A stretch of 64,000 nt of DNA from Jaapia argillacea MUCL 33604 (GCA_000697665.1 KL197730.1:101737-165736), one strand, 5' to 3'; counted from the stretch's first letter, positions 12,013 to 24,550 are shown. Numbers and translations: made by a program. The notes: generated from the sequence alone by a model not told the origin.

Positions 12013-14581
12013 TCTACATGCAGATGATGACAGCGATCCGTCAAGAGAGAATGAAGTTGACGGTCAAGAAAAAAGGTGAGGGTGGGTTTGGGTCAGATAT
12101 ATTTCCACCATCACGGCATCGACTGCTCCCATCCGAGTAAGGTTGACAACTCACCGCAGGGTCCTCGGAGGCAGATGCTGAAGCAATATTGATAAGACCT
12201 TCTGCTGGATGACGGCTCTTCAAAGGTCGCTGCCAGTGGTGCTTGTTGAACAGGGATGGTGAACGTTCTCTCCAGTGGAAACCGATTCTATCTATGGCAT
12301 GGGATCTTGAGAACATTTGAATAATGTTTTCCTTGACTTGCCTTCGCACGAAGACCATTATCAGAAGCTTAAAATATGCCCGAGCACGAGGTCTCTATAC
12401 TCCTTCCCTCCGAGGTTATAGGTACCATTCTCACCGGTTCTTTGTTCGCGGTTCTTATTGCAGGTGAGTTGGCACCTTTGATCATGTGTGGACAAAAAGA
12501 CCGTTGCAGTCGGCCGCCTAGGCCAAAGTAAACAAAAGCAGATGTTTCCGGGTTTCGTACGCGACATGAAAAGCCAGATCAGCGGAAAAGAAAGCTCGGA
12601 CTTGTTGGAGATCGATGGAGACCTTGGGATGAGTCCTGTCAAAACGTGGGGACTGCCTGCGGACCGGCCGGCACGGCCGACAGAACCCTCTACAATTACA
12701 GCTCTATTTCTGGTCGCCCACGGTAATGTGCTGGGAGAACTTGTCCTACAATGTCCTTCCCGGCTATTTTGATGTGGTGATCTCGTCACTATTCTCAGAT
12801 CACCGGCGGCCTAATAGAGCTCAAGACCAGCTGTGTACCGCTCAAGTCAAAACGAAGCCGGGAAATGAGTCCCGTGTGACGTCCTGGTGTCTGCGGGCAT
12901 TTGGGGAACAGCTCGTAGGCAATAGAGTGAATACATGGACTGCTCTACGAGGGAACGGGCCAGAACGCTTGACAGGCAATTAACAATCAGGTTCTTCCAC
13001 GAGGATGAGGACTCACGACGACGGCGCACGACAGTGACCATGCTCAATCCGAGATTTGTTCTGGCTGAGCCGCTGAGGCCGAGCAACCACGCCCGAATTT
13101 TCGCCAGCAATTTTCAATGTCCAGGAAGTAAGTATCTTGTTCCGGCCCAACTGATGTCTCTCTCCCTTTCCCTTCTGACATAACTAGCCAAAAATGCGGA
13201 AAGATACTGTAACTGCAGCGTCGGAGGTCAGATAGGTTCCAGAAGACTAATTGTTGGCCCCATTGAACCAACCTTACCATGAGAATCTTGGGTTCCATTC
13301 GAATGGCAGGAAAACGATGCTAATGGGGACGACAAACAATTGTTCTTGTGGAATAGTTAGAGGGGGGCAACTTGTATCCAGTACTATAGTTGATCCGCTC
13401 ACATCATCATTTGTCGACCTGACCATTTTAGGCAACGTTCAGCTACGTAGGTCCGAGGAAGCCTCTAGGTTGTGTGCGCAGGAAACGTAGGAGGATGTGT
13501 TCTGTGAGTGCCAAGATCGTAGGAACTTAGCTATAGGATTCGCTTATATACGAAGTGAAAGCATGACAGTAAGTGATGCTTCATCACAACATACTATGGA
13601 TGATGGAATGATCACCGAGCTAGTCCCGTCTTACGCAGGACCTGATGCATATCAATACTCTATCAGACTCGTCCCAGCCGCCAGCGTGGGTTGTATCGAC
13701 AACGAGGAGGATGGCACCGCGCGAAGTTGCCAGAGGACCAGATTGGAACTTCAGGCCTTTAATAGGGAGCCTCCGCACCAGGACAAAAAAAAAGTAGATC
13801 GTGATTCGTATCGAGTCGGGAAGATACGATTGACCCCGTTGAGGGATAGACCGAAGTCTGTCCGAAGTTAATGGCTTTTTGAAACTCCAAGAAGAACAAG
13901 GAAGGCTGCTGCTTATTCGGTTCAACGCCAACGAATTTTGGAGTGCGAAGACATGCACGCTTGCCCTCCATAAACAAGATGGCTTCAGAGCTAGTAGGAC
14001 GACCTGCATGATGAAAAGTGACTTGTAAGACGTGCCCATCACTAGACCGGGGATGTCGGAGATCCAGCTAAGTACCTCGGTGGAAAGAAAAGGCCGGACG
14101 GTCAATCAGAGAGGTATGCCCCAACTGGGCGCGGGCCTGACCATGACCAGGGGCGAAATGGCTGCAATGGAGTAAAATTTCCAGGGAATTTTAGATGAGC
14201 CCCTGATAGTGACAATGAACACAAAGGAGGCGAATAACTGGGCTCGAGCCTAAGGTTTGCTGGCGGAGAAGACATGTGGGCGACGGTGTGTACCTGGAGG
14301 TGGGGGCCTCGTCGTGGCGTGGAAACATAAATGTGGCGTTGATGTGCGTGTATGTGCCTGCCAAGTACCTACTAGTACCTGCTTGATCAGAGATCACTGC
14401 AACCCCGCTTGACTTTCGCTCACAGTTTTGTCTGCAACGAGGATAAGTAATATCGCCTGCTGCCAATACGATCCATCTGCAATCCGGCCTCCGAGCCTCC
14501 GAGTTTCGTCGAGAATGCCTTTAAGTAACATGAAAGTTGAGGAGACCTCCATCCCGGACGCTCTCGTTCCCCTCCGGTATA
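12013..14581. other. Interval without a confident gene
   Basis: Several open frames of 80-160 codons lie on both strands (for example minus 12361-12789 and minus 13620-14105). None shows a recognisable domain, signal sequence or consistent intron chain. It may hold decayed copies of the neighbouring membrane-protein family, but I cannot demonstrate that. The last 150 bp before 14582 are pyrimidine-rich, as expected upstream of the next gene. Confidence 0.35.
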
Positions 14582-17500
14582 ATGCACGTTCATTTCTTTC
14601 TCTCCATCGTTCTTTCCTTCGCTCTCTTTACAACTCCTTCGTTTGCTTCGTCGCACGCTCGCTCACCCTTCTCTCACCATGGTCCCCGACGTCCCGCCCC
14701 CATTGATCCATCTGATTCCCTTGCGCTTTTGGGATCCGCACAACGCGCCTCAGTAGCTCGAGCATTTATTTTACATCCAGCTCTTGACCTGGAGGTGGAT
14801 GTTTGGTCGTATCAGACGCTGCACCCCAACAAGACCCATCGACTCTACTACGAGTCGAAAAACGGTGCGTAGTAGCTCAAATTCTGTCACATTGCCGCGA
14901 CTTGAGTTTCTTCAGATGCCAAAACACGAAAGGCTTGGGCATCTTTCGTATTCTCTCACCCCGCCGTCGCTCTTGACCACTCCGCCTACGTCGACAATGT
15001 AACTTGTACCCATTCCGGAACAGCGATGATCGTGCATTTCAGTACAGAGAAAGCTCTCCATATCGCTCAGAGCTGGTCCAAAGACTTGCCTATCATTCTT
15101 ACTGGACACGGTTTCGCTGGCTGCGAGCCGAAAGAAGACTACGATCACGCTCATACGGCGAGATTTTGGGCCATGTGCGTGAACTTTCCGATCTAGGCAA
15201 CTCACTTTCTGTCACCGACAGTTTACCGTTCTACTCGACAGCGTTGAATCAGTGAAGCCACACGATGGAGGTCTTCAGTTGGTCTTTCCCATCAAGATGG
15301 TCGGTCCACATGAGATTGCACAAGATCTCGAGCTCAACATTGGTCATCCTAACGGCTCGGGGCCTCGCCCTCCTCCTCCCTCCTCTGGCGCACCCACTCC
15401 ATCTTCAGGCTCCCATCCCGGTCATGGTGACAATGGGAACCACGATCAGCATCATGATGGCTCGTACGGGCAATACGATGGTTCGCACGGAGAACATAGT
15501 ACCGGAGGTGAGTACGGTACTGGTGGGGGCCATGGTAAGGGCGGTGAGTATGGTGGAGGTGGGGATAGTGGCGGAAGTGGCAAGCATGGCGGAGGTGGGG
15601 ATAGCGGTAATTATGGGCATCCTGGAGGTCCCGGATCTTCTCGACCGTCTTCCACTCAGGGTCCTAGCTCCGGTGGAACCGCGAAATCCTCTCCAGCAGA
15701 CAAACCTACGCCCCCGGCCGGAAACTTGCCCCCGTCAGGACCTCAACAAAGTCAGCCTCCCTGGGCCCCTCTTGGAAATGGTGGCTCTGGATCGTCTGGG
15801 TCCTCTAGCCTCCCTACTCCGCCATCCTCACCTGGTGGTTCATCCCCTTCGTAAGTATGCCTGGTTATTTTTGCTTCTCGCGTATTTACACCTGGTTTCT
15901 TGCTATTCAGCTCGTCGACCTCTCCTTCAAATCCTTCCCCTCCTCCCTCCGTCCCAACATTCAGCGCAGACCCAATTAACGAAGACTTCGATGTCGCACT
16001 GGACGAGAAGATTGGCTACTTCACGGTCTTCGACCAGGATTTCATTGAGAGCGTCTTTCCAGGTATCCAGCTCGAGATTGACCTTAATGGCGATTCTCCG
16101 TCTCGCCGTAAGCATCACAGTTTGTCCCTTAGCGCAGCTTTCCAATCGGCTGTATCTGCCGTCACGACCGTAGTCAAGGCGGCAGTCAAGACAACTCAGG
16201 CTGCTGTCAACGTTGCAGCTACGGTCGTTAACAGTGCCAAGAACATCGCAGCCGCCGTCAAGACTGGTAAATTCTCAAACATTGCGTCAGCCACCGCAAA
16301 AGCATCCGTCGCCATAGGCAGGGCTTCCGCCACCCTAGTTATCGACGCTATCAAAACTACTGCTGGTTCGTCGTCCTCATCCCACCTGAATTCGTAGCTA
16401 TTGCCCACCATTTTTTCACCCAGCTGTCGCTGATCTACCGCTTCAAATTGCTGCTGCTGTACTACCGTCCATCTCCATCACTCCTCTGAACACCGACTGG
16501 CAAATGGTACTGCCACCTGCCTCCTTGTTGCCGACAACTGAGTCGGTATTTGGGTGAGATAATTGTCTTGGTCGCTTCTCGAAGTCGCTCTGACACTGAA
16601 CAGCGATGGATTCAAGATGTTTGACTACAACAAGACTGTCGGACCCAACGAGACGGTTTCGATTACCGCCTTCTGTGTCCAATGCCAACTTCAGGGTGAT
16701 ATGGAGGTCGTTGGAACGATGAGATACACCTTCCCAGGAATCCTCACCGCGGCGACTCTCACTTTGTCGGGCCCCATGGAACTCCACGTCGAGATTGGGC
16801 TCCTTATGAAAGATCAATTGAAGCTCAGCTTCGAGCATGAATACCAACCAATCCCACTCGTACCGGCCATCGCGATCCCTGGCATCGTGACCATTGGTCC
16901 AACGTTCGAAATGAAATCGGAAGTGGCTTTCACATATGAAGTCGATGGCTATATTGGCCTCGGATTCAATGTGACCTGGGATAAGAGCTTCTCACTTACG
17001 ATCGACCTGGTCTCACCTGTAAATTCCAACGGAACTGGTCTCTATCCTACCTCCTTCACCCCATTCGTCAACATCGGCGAGGCAATGACGATGACAGCGG
17101 AGGCGTCCATGACTTTCGGATTACCATTGGCGCTGGATTTCTTCCCTCTCCTAACTAACAAGCTTTCATTGGAGGCCGGTCCTTGGTTTAAGGAGTCGCT
17201 CCAAGCTACGCTGACTGATGGCTTCGAGCTTCCGCTCAGGAGGAGGGATGTACCTACTATCGATGCCGCGCCGAGCAATACGTCCTCTTCGGATATCGTT
17301 CCGCTCGCGCACCGAGATTTCAATTGCCAAGGTCTCAGCATTGGTCTCCAGGTATGTTCGCATGTATTTATTCCATTCACGCGTTGACCTCATGTTTTTT
17401 TCCAAAGAACGTTAAACAAGGATTCGTGTCTGCGGAGCACCTCTCGGCGTCGTGGGCATTTTATACCACTACGTCGACTATTGCTGGGTGAGTGGCGACC

Positions 17501-19024
17501 GTCTCGAAAGTCTCCCCTGTTTCTTGACATCGATTGACTCCGTCTTCAACAGTTGGTGTGACACTGCGGCTCCCACTCCCTCACCCACTGCCACAAATTC
17601 CACCACATCCACCACCACAACGTTCGTACCAACTCCATCTCACCGGGGTCCTCATTCCACAACTAACCTTACCGCAGGTCCAGTTCGCCAACGCCGACAC
17701 CCACGAATCAATACCGGTCGCCCGTTGACAATTCCACATATCAAATCTACTACAATCTCGACTTTTTTGGATCCGACATGATTTCATACGTTGGCGTCCC
17801 CTCTGTCCAAGCTTGCATCGACAAGTGCTCCCAGTACAACCTAGCCATTCCTTCATATGAGACCCCTTGCGGTTCTGTTAGTTTTGTCCCGTACCGCTAC
17901 GCGGATGGACAACCGTCGTGTTACATCAAGCCTGCCGGTGTTACCCCTACTACACAAGTATTTGAGGTTGATAGTGCTATCCTCCTCACCAAAGGGATCC
18001 CGGCCAGGCGAAGTGAGGGGAGCGACCCTGATCCTTCTGTACGTTTGATCTCTACTTTCTCTCCGCTTAGTAGAATGGTATTAACACCCATAAAGTGGTC
18101 TCGTTCACGCCGAAGGGCTCAGAAACGCGATGGGACAGATTCTGTAACCCCCACTCCCACTCCCACCGACAATTCCGGCCAACCAACCTCCTTGTATACT
18201 CTTACTATCCCAACTGAAACTGGGTCGCCAACCTACACATACGATCCTTCCACATTTGACGTCCTCGTCGGTCTCCAAGATCTGACGGACCAAAATTTGG
18301 TACCCACGAACCTCTCACTCGCCGATCCATACGACGCTTCACCTCCCAACAGCACCGTTGACGCGACCAACACCACTACCGTCACGTCCGACTATGACGG
18401 ACCTGTGGCAGAAATAGAGAGTCTTGATGGGCTTCTGTACGCGTTCGTCTCTGATAATGGGAACATCTTCCTCCAAACCATTGCCACTTCTTCCGACCCT
18501 GCGTCCCAGAAAAAGAAGCGGGACGGATTGGATACTAGTGGATTCTTCTTGGCCAGTACGCCCGCAGATGATGACCCAGCGGGTCCTGAGCCGATTTGGG
18601 GAGATTACACGGGGAGGTTGTTGCATGTTTATAGTGATGAGTTGGCTGCGTATGGTGTGAGTAGGATTCGATTGGGAGGGGAGGATACATTCCCTTTGAC
18701 GTCGATTGCGGTGTAAGTCATTCTTCCCTTGCTTACTTCTTTCAACCACTCATTCGATGACTCAACCCGTACAGCACGCTCGTCCCTCTCACCACCCTCG
18801 GCGCCGATACCAACGGCGATACGTTGGTAGCTCTCACAACTGCGGGCGACCTGTATTACTTGGCGGCTTGCGTCTATACTGCCAACCCGGCTCTTGCGAA
18901 GCTGTTCGTTATCGAGAACTATCCTGATGGCCTGGCTATTCTCGAGAGTGTGGACGTGGAGACTACGCTCACGGGCGCGCCGATCAAGGAGTGTGTATTG
19001 ATAGGGTTGAAGGTCGCCAGTTGA
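14582..19024 (+). CDS. Large secreted protein, DUF7029/DUF7223-like, with Gly/Ser/Pro-rich linker and PAN-like segment
   Basis: Multi-exon gene. The N-terminus is a signal peptide (MHVHFFLSIVLSFALFTTPSFA). A first domain includes AWASFVFSHPAVALDHSAYV and TGHGFAGCEP. Next comes a linker of about 200 residues rich in G, S, P and H (15252-15854). After a short intron follows DVALDEKIGYFTVFDQDF, then an alanine/valine-rich helical segment (16140-16370) and a large beta-rich domain (NETVSITAFCVQCQLQGD ... YIGLGFNVTWDKSFSLTIDL, 16563-17350). A cysteine-bearing stretch with VQACIDKCSQYNLAIP and CYIKPAG resembles a PAN/apple module. The last exon ends ECVLIGLKVAS. The two-domain layout matches my memory of fungal DUF7029/DUF7223 proteins, probably cell-wall or matrix related. 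Exon ends are approximate; function unknown. Confidence 0.75.
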
Positions 19025-19320
19025 AGTTTTATGGGATTGGTCCGTCGAGGAATGAATGGTGTTGGGGGCCGTGCAGACGGTTAGATTATGATTTATTGCT
19101 GTAATTAGACGGTGAAATACTTAGGGCGCTTTGACTTTGTTGGCCGTGTGCACTCCTCTATCGCTCTCGTGTTGGACTAGTCCGTATTTCGAATCCTTTC
19201 AACGCGGAAACCGTGTTGGTCATTGCTACACCAGAGCGTCTCGACCGTGATTCCCTAATGTACTCGTATACAGATGTGCGGGGTTTAGTGTACTCGCGTC
19301 GTATATGCCACCAACGTCCG

Positions 19321-20399
19321 CTACCCCGCTTTCGCAGTCGACCCACCGCCAACACCAACAACTAAAAGGACCATAGCACCGACCTGAACCGCCCTCCAAA
19401 AACTACTAACACTCCTAATCTGATCGTGTTCAGCATGCAGCCTCTCTTCTTCCGGACTCATACCAGATCCTTGTGTGTTATGTCTTCTACCAAAGTTTGT
19501 GCCTCCAGTCGTACGTGATGAAAAAGAACCTGCGTATCTGCTTCCTGTAAAGGAGGAGGATGAACCAGCACGTGTGCCAGTAGCGCGCTGGACGTTCGGC
19601 GAGGAGAATGGATCGTAGAAATGTGTTGTGCGGGGATCTGCTTGTTGGGATGTATCATACTTCCAGTGACCATACGCTTCCTCCGGTCTTTCCCCAGCTG
19701 TCCCACTACTACTCGCGCCTTTGTGATTTTGACCTGGTCGATGAGACGAGGAAGAGGAAGAACCGGGACGATCCCAGGCATAAGTGGCACCTCGACGTCG
19801 ACCTTCGTAGCCGCCATAAGTACCAGAGTAGAAATGGGAGTAGGAGTGGTCTGGGGATGAGGCTGGGTGGCGGGGGTGGGGTGTGTGACCGAGTTGGGAG
19901 GTGAGGGTACGGTCGTATGCTCGTCTGGGAGGAGGGATGAGTGGGAGCGGGGAAGGGAGAGAGGGGACGGACCTGTTCCTGTCGTCTCCTAGGATAGCAT
20001 ACGCCTCGCTCGCGGCTTGGAACTTCACTTTTGCAGAGGGGTCTTTGGTGACGTCAGGGTGGTACAACTTGCTCAGCTGCTCGCAAGCTCAGCAGGGATC
20101 TGTTTAGATCTGTTGACACGAGCGATGCTAACCTTGTAGAAACTCGACTGCGAGGGATGAGTGCATTGATGAGCAAGGAGTAGAAAGCTGGAATGGGAAC
20201 GAACCTTTATCTGAGACTTTGTAGCGTTCCTGGGGACAGCCAAAGTCTCGTAGTGTCCTCTCCTCGCAGCACTGGCACCGAACGCCCTCCTTGGTCCAAT
20301 CCTGCCAGTCGCATCACGTCCAAGCCTAGACGAGCCAATCAGAGCCTGGTTCGTGCGCACACAGCGGGAAGACGATGCTGCTGAGAGTGCGACGACCAT
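19321..20399 (-). CDS. J-domain co-chaperone, probably mitochondrial, single C-terminal membrane helix
   Basis: The N-terminus is rich in Arg, Ser and Ala without acids ([18 protein letters not shown]...[12 protein letters not shown]), typical of a mitochondrial presequence. A J-domain follows: [34 protein letters not shown] with the essential HPD, and [15 protein letters not shown]...AYDRTL. A long Ser/Gly/Tyr-rich region then leads to [20 protein letters not shown], a likely membrane anchor near the C-terminus. Introns interrupt the J-domain twice and split [10 protein letters not shown] from AYDRTL. It should stimulate an Hsp70, presumably Ssc1-type, at an organelle membrane. It resembles class C J-proteins rather than Mdj1, since no zinc-finger CxxCxGxG repeats are present. 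The specific orthologue is uncertain. Confidence 0.82.
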
Positions 20400-20897
20400 G
20401 GACGAGGAAGAGTGACGAAATGATTTGGGTTAGGGTTCCGATAAGGGAAGCTCTCCGGCAACCTCCGCTCAATCCCAACGCGGAGTGGCAAGCGCGGAGT
20501 TGAATGCCTTTCACAGTTTCACTGTCATTGGCGTCACGCTTGGTACATTCCTTCCCCCTGTGTACGTCCACGTCCCTCTCTACGACCCCCCCCCTTCTCC
20601 TACTCGTCGTCCTCAGCATAGTCTCCCATTCCGTTCAAAAGCGCAGAGTGCGACACCTTTTGCTACCGAGCCTGTTGGAGCGTCGCCTCCGCTCAGTAGA
20701 GCGGCCGTAGTACTTTGGGTCCTCAATGTGACCTTTCATGCCAATGGAAGTATGTTTTCCCTCCCCCCTTCCCCTCCTTTTCCTCTATTCTGTTCTTCTG
20801 CTTTCATCCCCGATTCCCCACCCCTCTTCATGACCCCTTCCCAGTTACAGATCAATCCCATAGACTTGTGCACGAACTAGATGTTTTTGTAACACAT
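20400..20897. other. Intergenic, tRNA-proximal
   Basis: Pyrimidine-rich DNA upstream of the tRNA, including a nine-C run near 20587. An open frame at 20485-20880 (+) is proline-rich but unrecognised and is not called as a gene. Confidence 0.4.
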
Positions 20898-20970
20898 AGC
20901 ATCGTGGCGCAGTCGGAAGCGCGTGGGGCTCATAACCCCAAGGTCACTCGATCGAGACGAGTCGCTGCTA
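20898..20970 (+). tRNA. tRNA-Met (elongator, CAT), no intron
   Basis: 73 nt. D-arm GTGGCGCAGTCGGAAGCGC, anticodon stem TGGGG/CCCCA around CTCATAA (anticodon CAT), T-arm ACTCG/CGAGT around ATCGAGA, and 3' CGCTGCT plus A. The acceptor pairs six of seven; position 5 is T opposite C. The body matches the second copy at 51315-51387 on the minus strand. Flanking sequences differ. Confidence 0.88.
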
Positions 20971-21255
20971 TGGGTGCAAGTGACATGTTATTTTTTATCA
21001 GTCACTTCCCATTCTCATTCTCTCGCCCTCATAGCCGCGTTTGTGATATCAGGTAGCTCGTAGCCTATACGACTTCTCTACTCTCCAGGCATGTTTCAGA
21101 GTATCCTGGAAACAGGGAACTTGGATCATCGTTCCCTCCATCTCAAGAATCAAACCCCAACTCCCAACACACCTTTACACCAATCTCCGACTGTCGATCT
21201 TTGGAGAACCGACCAACATCTCCACCGGAGATCCAATGACCCTCAGTTCCATCAT

Positions 21256-21340
21256 GGCTACCTGGCGCAATGGTAGCGCGTTTGGCTTCGATTGCATTCC
21301 TACCAAAAGACCGCACGATCGAGACTCTCGATGTTCATAG
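21256..21340 (+). tRNA. tRNA-Arg(TCG)-like sequence with intron, possibly a decayed tRNA
   Basis: An A-box-like D-arm (TGGCGCAATGGTAGCGCG, 21263-21280) is followed by anticodon stem TTTGG/CCAAA. The stem encloses CTTCGA plus about 11 nt that could be an intron, giving anticodon TCG. A T-loop-like ATCGAGA follows, but the T-stem pairs poorly (two of five). The acceptor 5' GGCTACC finds only a partial match in TCATAGC. This looks like a tRNA-derived relic or a mis-folded reading. It is not a secure tRNA. Confidence 0.3.
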
Positions 21341-21497
21341 CTTTGCGAGTCGATGCAGGGCCTTCTGGCACGTGTTAGGTTGAACTTCCTGTTTTGGCTG
21401 GCGGTATACAGACTTTCGCTAGACAAACGCCCGTTGAATACCTCTTACCCAGGCTTGCCAACTCGAGAAACGGTAGTGTGCAACAAAATCAATTAGA

Positions 21498-23443
21498 TCA
21501 AAGACTGGAGGGAGGCGCAGCCTTCCCTGCAATCCCAAAGAGTGCATTCAGGAACGCATCGGAATTCGGTGGTCGACCGAGGAACTCCTAAAAGATGAGT
21601 CATGGTCATCAGAAAATCCTGCTCCCAATGAAGTTCCCAGCCCACATACCTTGAGTGAATCTGTCTCTTCCCTACTTCCACCCGGTCGCAATATGCATTC
21701 GGCGTACTTTTGTCCGAGTTTAGGATCGAGGGGATCCTTTTTGAATACGGTAGCGTACATATCGGCTGCGAAGACGAGGGAATACATGTACCTGAGGGGA
21801 ATCGACCAACCAGTTAGTTGGCACAAACCTACAGGCAAAGCACATACCCATAATATCCGGCATCATACCCTCCAGTGATATGTCCAAAGGTTGCTTGGCC
21901 AGGGGTTAATTTACCACCCTTAACTAGGGAGACCGACTCCCTCAACCCGTTCCAAAGTGCAGTGTAGTCAGAGGCGTCTGAAGGGGAAGAGCGGGAGTCT
22001 GAATCAGGGCTTCGGACGGAGATGAACATCACAAATTGCCACCCACCCTTGTCCGTGTGCACCTTGATATCGAACTTGCCGAAGAAGAGTTGACGTAGGT
22101 AGAACAAGCCGATGTTCACATATCGGCTAAAAGACCGTCGCATTTATCAAGGAGGCGTCTTTATCCACGAGGCATGGACACTATTACCTCTTGATAATCT
22201 TCTCGATCAACTCTTTAGAAAGTGGCTCCTTCCTTTGGTAGTGGCTTGACATTTTCTCAAGGACTCTCGGTTCCCAGCACCTGGTCAAACGCCCAACCAT
22301 GTCGCATGTTAGAAACTTGTCGATGGAAGCGTTAACTACACCCACCAGTTCTCCAACATCTGACTTGGGGCCTCCACGAAGTCCCTCGCAACCCTATGAA
22401 CGCCGATGTCATCAGTTTTGTTCGTGAGCAAAGGTAGACAGTCCAATGTACCTAGTGCCGTGGAACCTCGCGAACGTTGTCCGACTCAACAAGCCATGGA
22501 AAACATGACCCATCTCATGGAAGAAGGTCACGACGTCATCGTGCCTCATTAAGGCGGGTTTCTCTGCAGTGGGTTTGGCAAGGTTGGCTACCATGGCTGC
22601 TAGAGGGTAGCTGCGGTTGCCATCCGCACGATCGTAGCCTGGGAGGAGCGACCATACAGCTGCATGGGAGTGTTTCGATTCTGAAGTTGGAATGATGACA
22701 GCAAGGAATGGGGACCATGGCTTAGCGTACCAGAGAGGAAGGGGAAGAAGGGACGTACCGCGGGGGAAGAGATCGAGATAGCAATACCCAACGAAATCAT
22801 CCTCGGACTTTGCGTTGTCTCGCCAAACCGCAAATTGTTGAACCTCTACTTGTCATCAGTTTCGCGTCGGTCACTGGTTCACGACACTCACCAGGATGCC
22901 AAGTCTCTCCTTTAATCTCCTCAAACTTCACCCCCAACAGATTCTGGTAAATCTCCAAAATCGTTGGCACCACGACGGTTACGGGGAAATATTCCTTAAC
23001 GAGAGCATCGTTGAGATCGAGAGTATGTTCGATGTAGACGCGATCGTAGTATCTGTAATCCCAGAGATAGAATTCTCCATCAAATGCAAGACCTTTCTTC
23101 TCATGCTCTTCTTTCTTCAAGGCGAGAAGACGTTCTCGATCGAGGAGGCCCACTGGCCGGAGTTTCTGTTCAAGGTCTGCAAGGAACTGCCAAATGCAAT
23201 GTCATCAATGGGATGGATTAGTGAAGGCGATGGTGGTGGGACTCGAACCTCTTCAACATTCTTAGATGTCTTCACCATCTTAACCTCCGTGACATAGTCC
23301 GCCCAAGTCTGATACTTCAAGAGTTTTGCGATACGACGACGAAGATCGAGAACTTTCGTTAGGAGAGGTTCGTTGATTGCAAGACGGGATTCGTAGGATT
23401 CGTAGGCGCGTTGACGAGTGTCTGGGTTCTCAGCGTATTTGAA
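21498..23443 (-). CDS. M3-family metallopeptidase (saccharolysin / thimet oligopeptidase type), N-terminal third absent
   Basis: Zinc oligopeptidase that cleaves short peptides in cytosol or mitochondria. Segments in order: FKYAENPDTRQRAYESYESR, KYQTWADYVTEVKM, LLDRERLLALKKEEHEKKGL, YYDRVYIEHTLDLNDALVKE and DDFVGYCYLDLFPR. The active site is TFFHEMGHVFHGLLSRT (HExxH). The C-terminus includes GHITGGYDAGYYGY and PPNSDAFLNALFGIAG; stop at 21498-21500. The family is normally near 680-700 residues. Here the sequence begins at about residue 250 of that length, at a CCCACAG acceptor at 23444, and no upstream exon or ATG fits. The mitochondrial ferredoxin gene starts only 107 bp away on the other strand. 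Either the gene is 5'-truncated (a probable pseudogene) or it uses an unseen distant exon. The catalytic half itself looks intact. Confidence 0.8.
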
Positions 23444-23549
23444 CTGTGGGATGGGTTTTAAAGCTCTCCGACGACCAGGGCAATAAGCCTGACACTATAG
23501 GCCTCCCTTGATAGCTGTTCGCTGGTTTTGAAACCCAGGAGCAATCTAT

Positions 23550-24550
23550 ATGTCTGCTCGCAACTTACTCAATGTTCTCGGAAAGTCGCGTACTGTTGCG
23601 GGGATTCGGAGATCGACTCCAAGTTTCTGGCGTCAAACGTCGCTATCTGTATGCGCGAGTTCGCAGGTATTGCGCTCGCCCCCACACCCCTGTGCGAGGA
23701 CAATGATGTCAGGCAGAGTCCCACACTCGAGAGGGATACACACGAGGGATACACACGACAACCAGTGAGTTTTCTTAGAATCTCGATCATAAACCCCAGT
23801 GGACTGCCCCACCGTCCTTTCCGACCTCATGCTGATATGTACGGTTGTAGTTGCCCGTCATGGGAGTATCACTCGACCAAAACCTGGCACTGGGTACGCT
23901 CTATCACCCTAGTTCGTCCCTGTTCATCGTGCTAACCAAAACCAAAAACGCCGTCTCCCCTACCTCGTCCCTGTGATACCTGTAAATTGACTGATGCATT
24001 CCCCGCACTTGAAATGGCAGAATAGCGGTGCATTTTAAAGATACCAAGGGGACTCTAATCAAGACTATCGAAGCCAACGAAGGCGATGAGCTGCTTTCAA
24101 TAGCGCACGAACATGATATTGATTTAGAAGGTTCGTTTTAGCCATACTCGCCCATTCACTTCAAAACCTGCTCTTGGCCTCGTCTTACATTTCTTGGCTT
24201 TTGTTTTCACATGTGCATGCGAGGGTTCGATTGCATGTTCCACATGTCACGTCATTCTCACCCCAGAACACTATAATTTATTACCTAAACCTTCCGATGA
24301 CGAGAATGATATGTTGGATATGGCCTTTGGATTAACGGATACAAGTAGATTGGGATGTCAAGCGTGTCTGACCAAGGAGTTGGATGGGATGGTCGCTCAG
24401 TTACCCTCTGCCACTAGAAATATGTTTGTTGATGGTGAGTTCATTCCGTTTGACTGTTCGTGTATCCGTTTTTTGTCCAAAACATCTCCCGGGGAGGGTA
24501 TCGCTGACTATCTACCGTGTCACAAAGGCAAAAAACCTACACACCATTAG
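23550..24550 (+). CDS. yah1: Mitochondrial [2Fe-2S] ferredoxin, adrenodoxin/Yah1 type
   Basis: Electron carrier of the mitochondrial matrix, reduced by Arh1, needed for Fe-S cluster assembly and heme A synthesis. The basic N-terminus [21 protein letters not shown] is a good presequence. The core runs [35 protein letters not shown], then [15 protein letters not shown] with three cluster cysteines (C-x5-C-x2-C). LGCQACL supplies the fourth. The conserved tail [15 protein letters not shown] is reached by a final intron (GTGAGT...CACAAAG) joining VDG to KKPTHH; stop at 24548-24550. Several introns break the N-terminal half, and exons between the presequence and the core are approximate. It is divergent from the truncated peptidase. 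Confidence 0.92.

Noticed and set aside
12361-14105. Possible second seven-helix membrane protein gene on the minus strand
   Set aside because: I looked for the WEYL-FEW, FDLVILILTL and QGIGYFF motifs found in the 10.3-12.0 kb gene and could not find them in order.
15405-15620. Minus-strand frame rich in Thr, Ile and Met over the glycine-rich linker
   Set aside because: It is the antisense shadow of GGN/GAT repeats in the secreted-protein gene.
20485-20880. Proline-rich plus-strand frame before the tRNA-Met
   Set aside because: No recognisable motif, two competing frames over the same DNA and a nine-C run; more likely pyrimidine-rich non-coding DNA.
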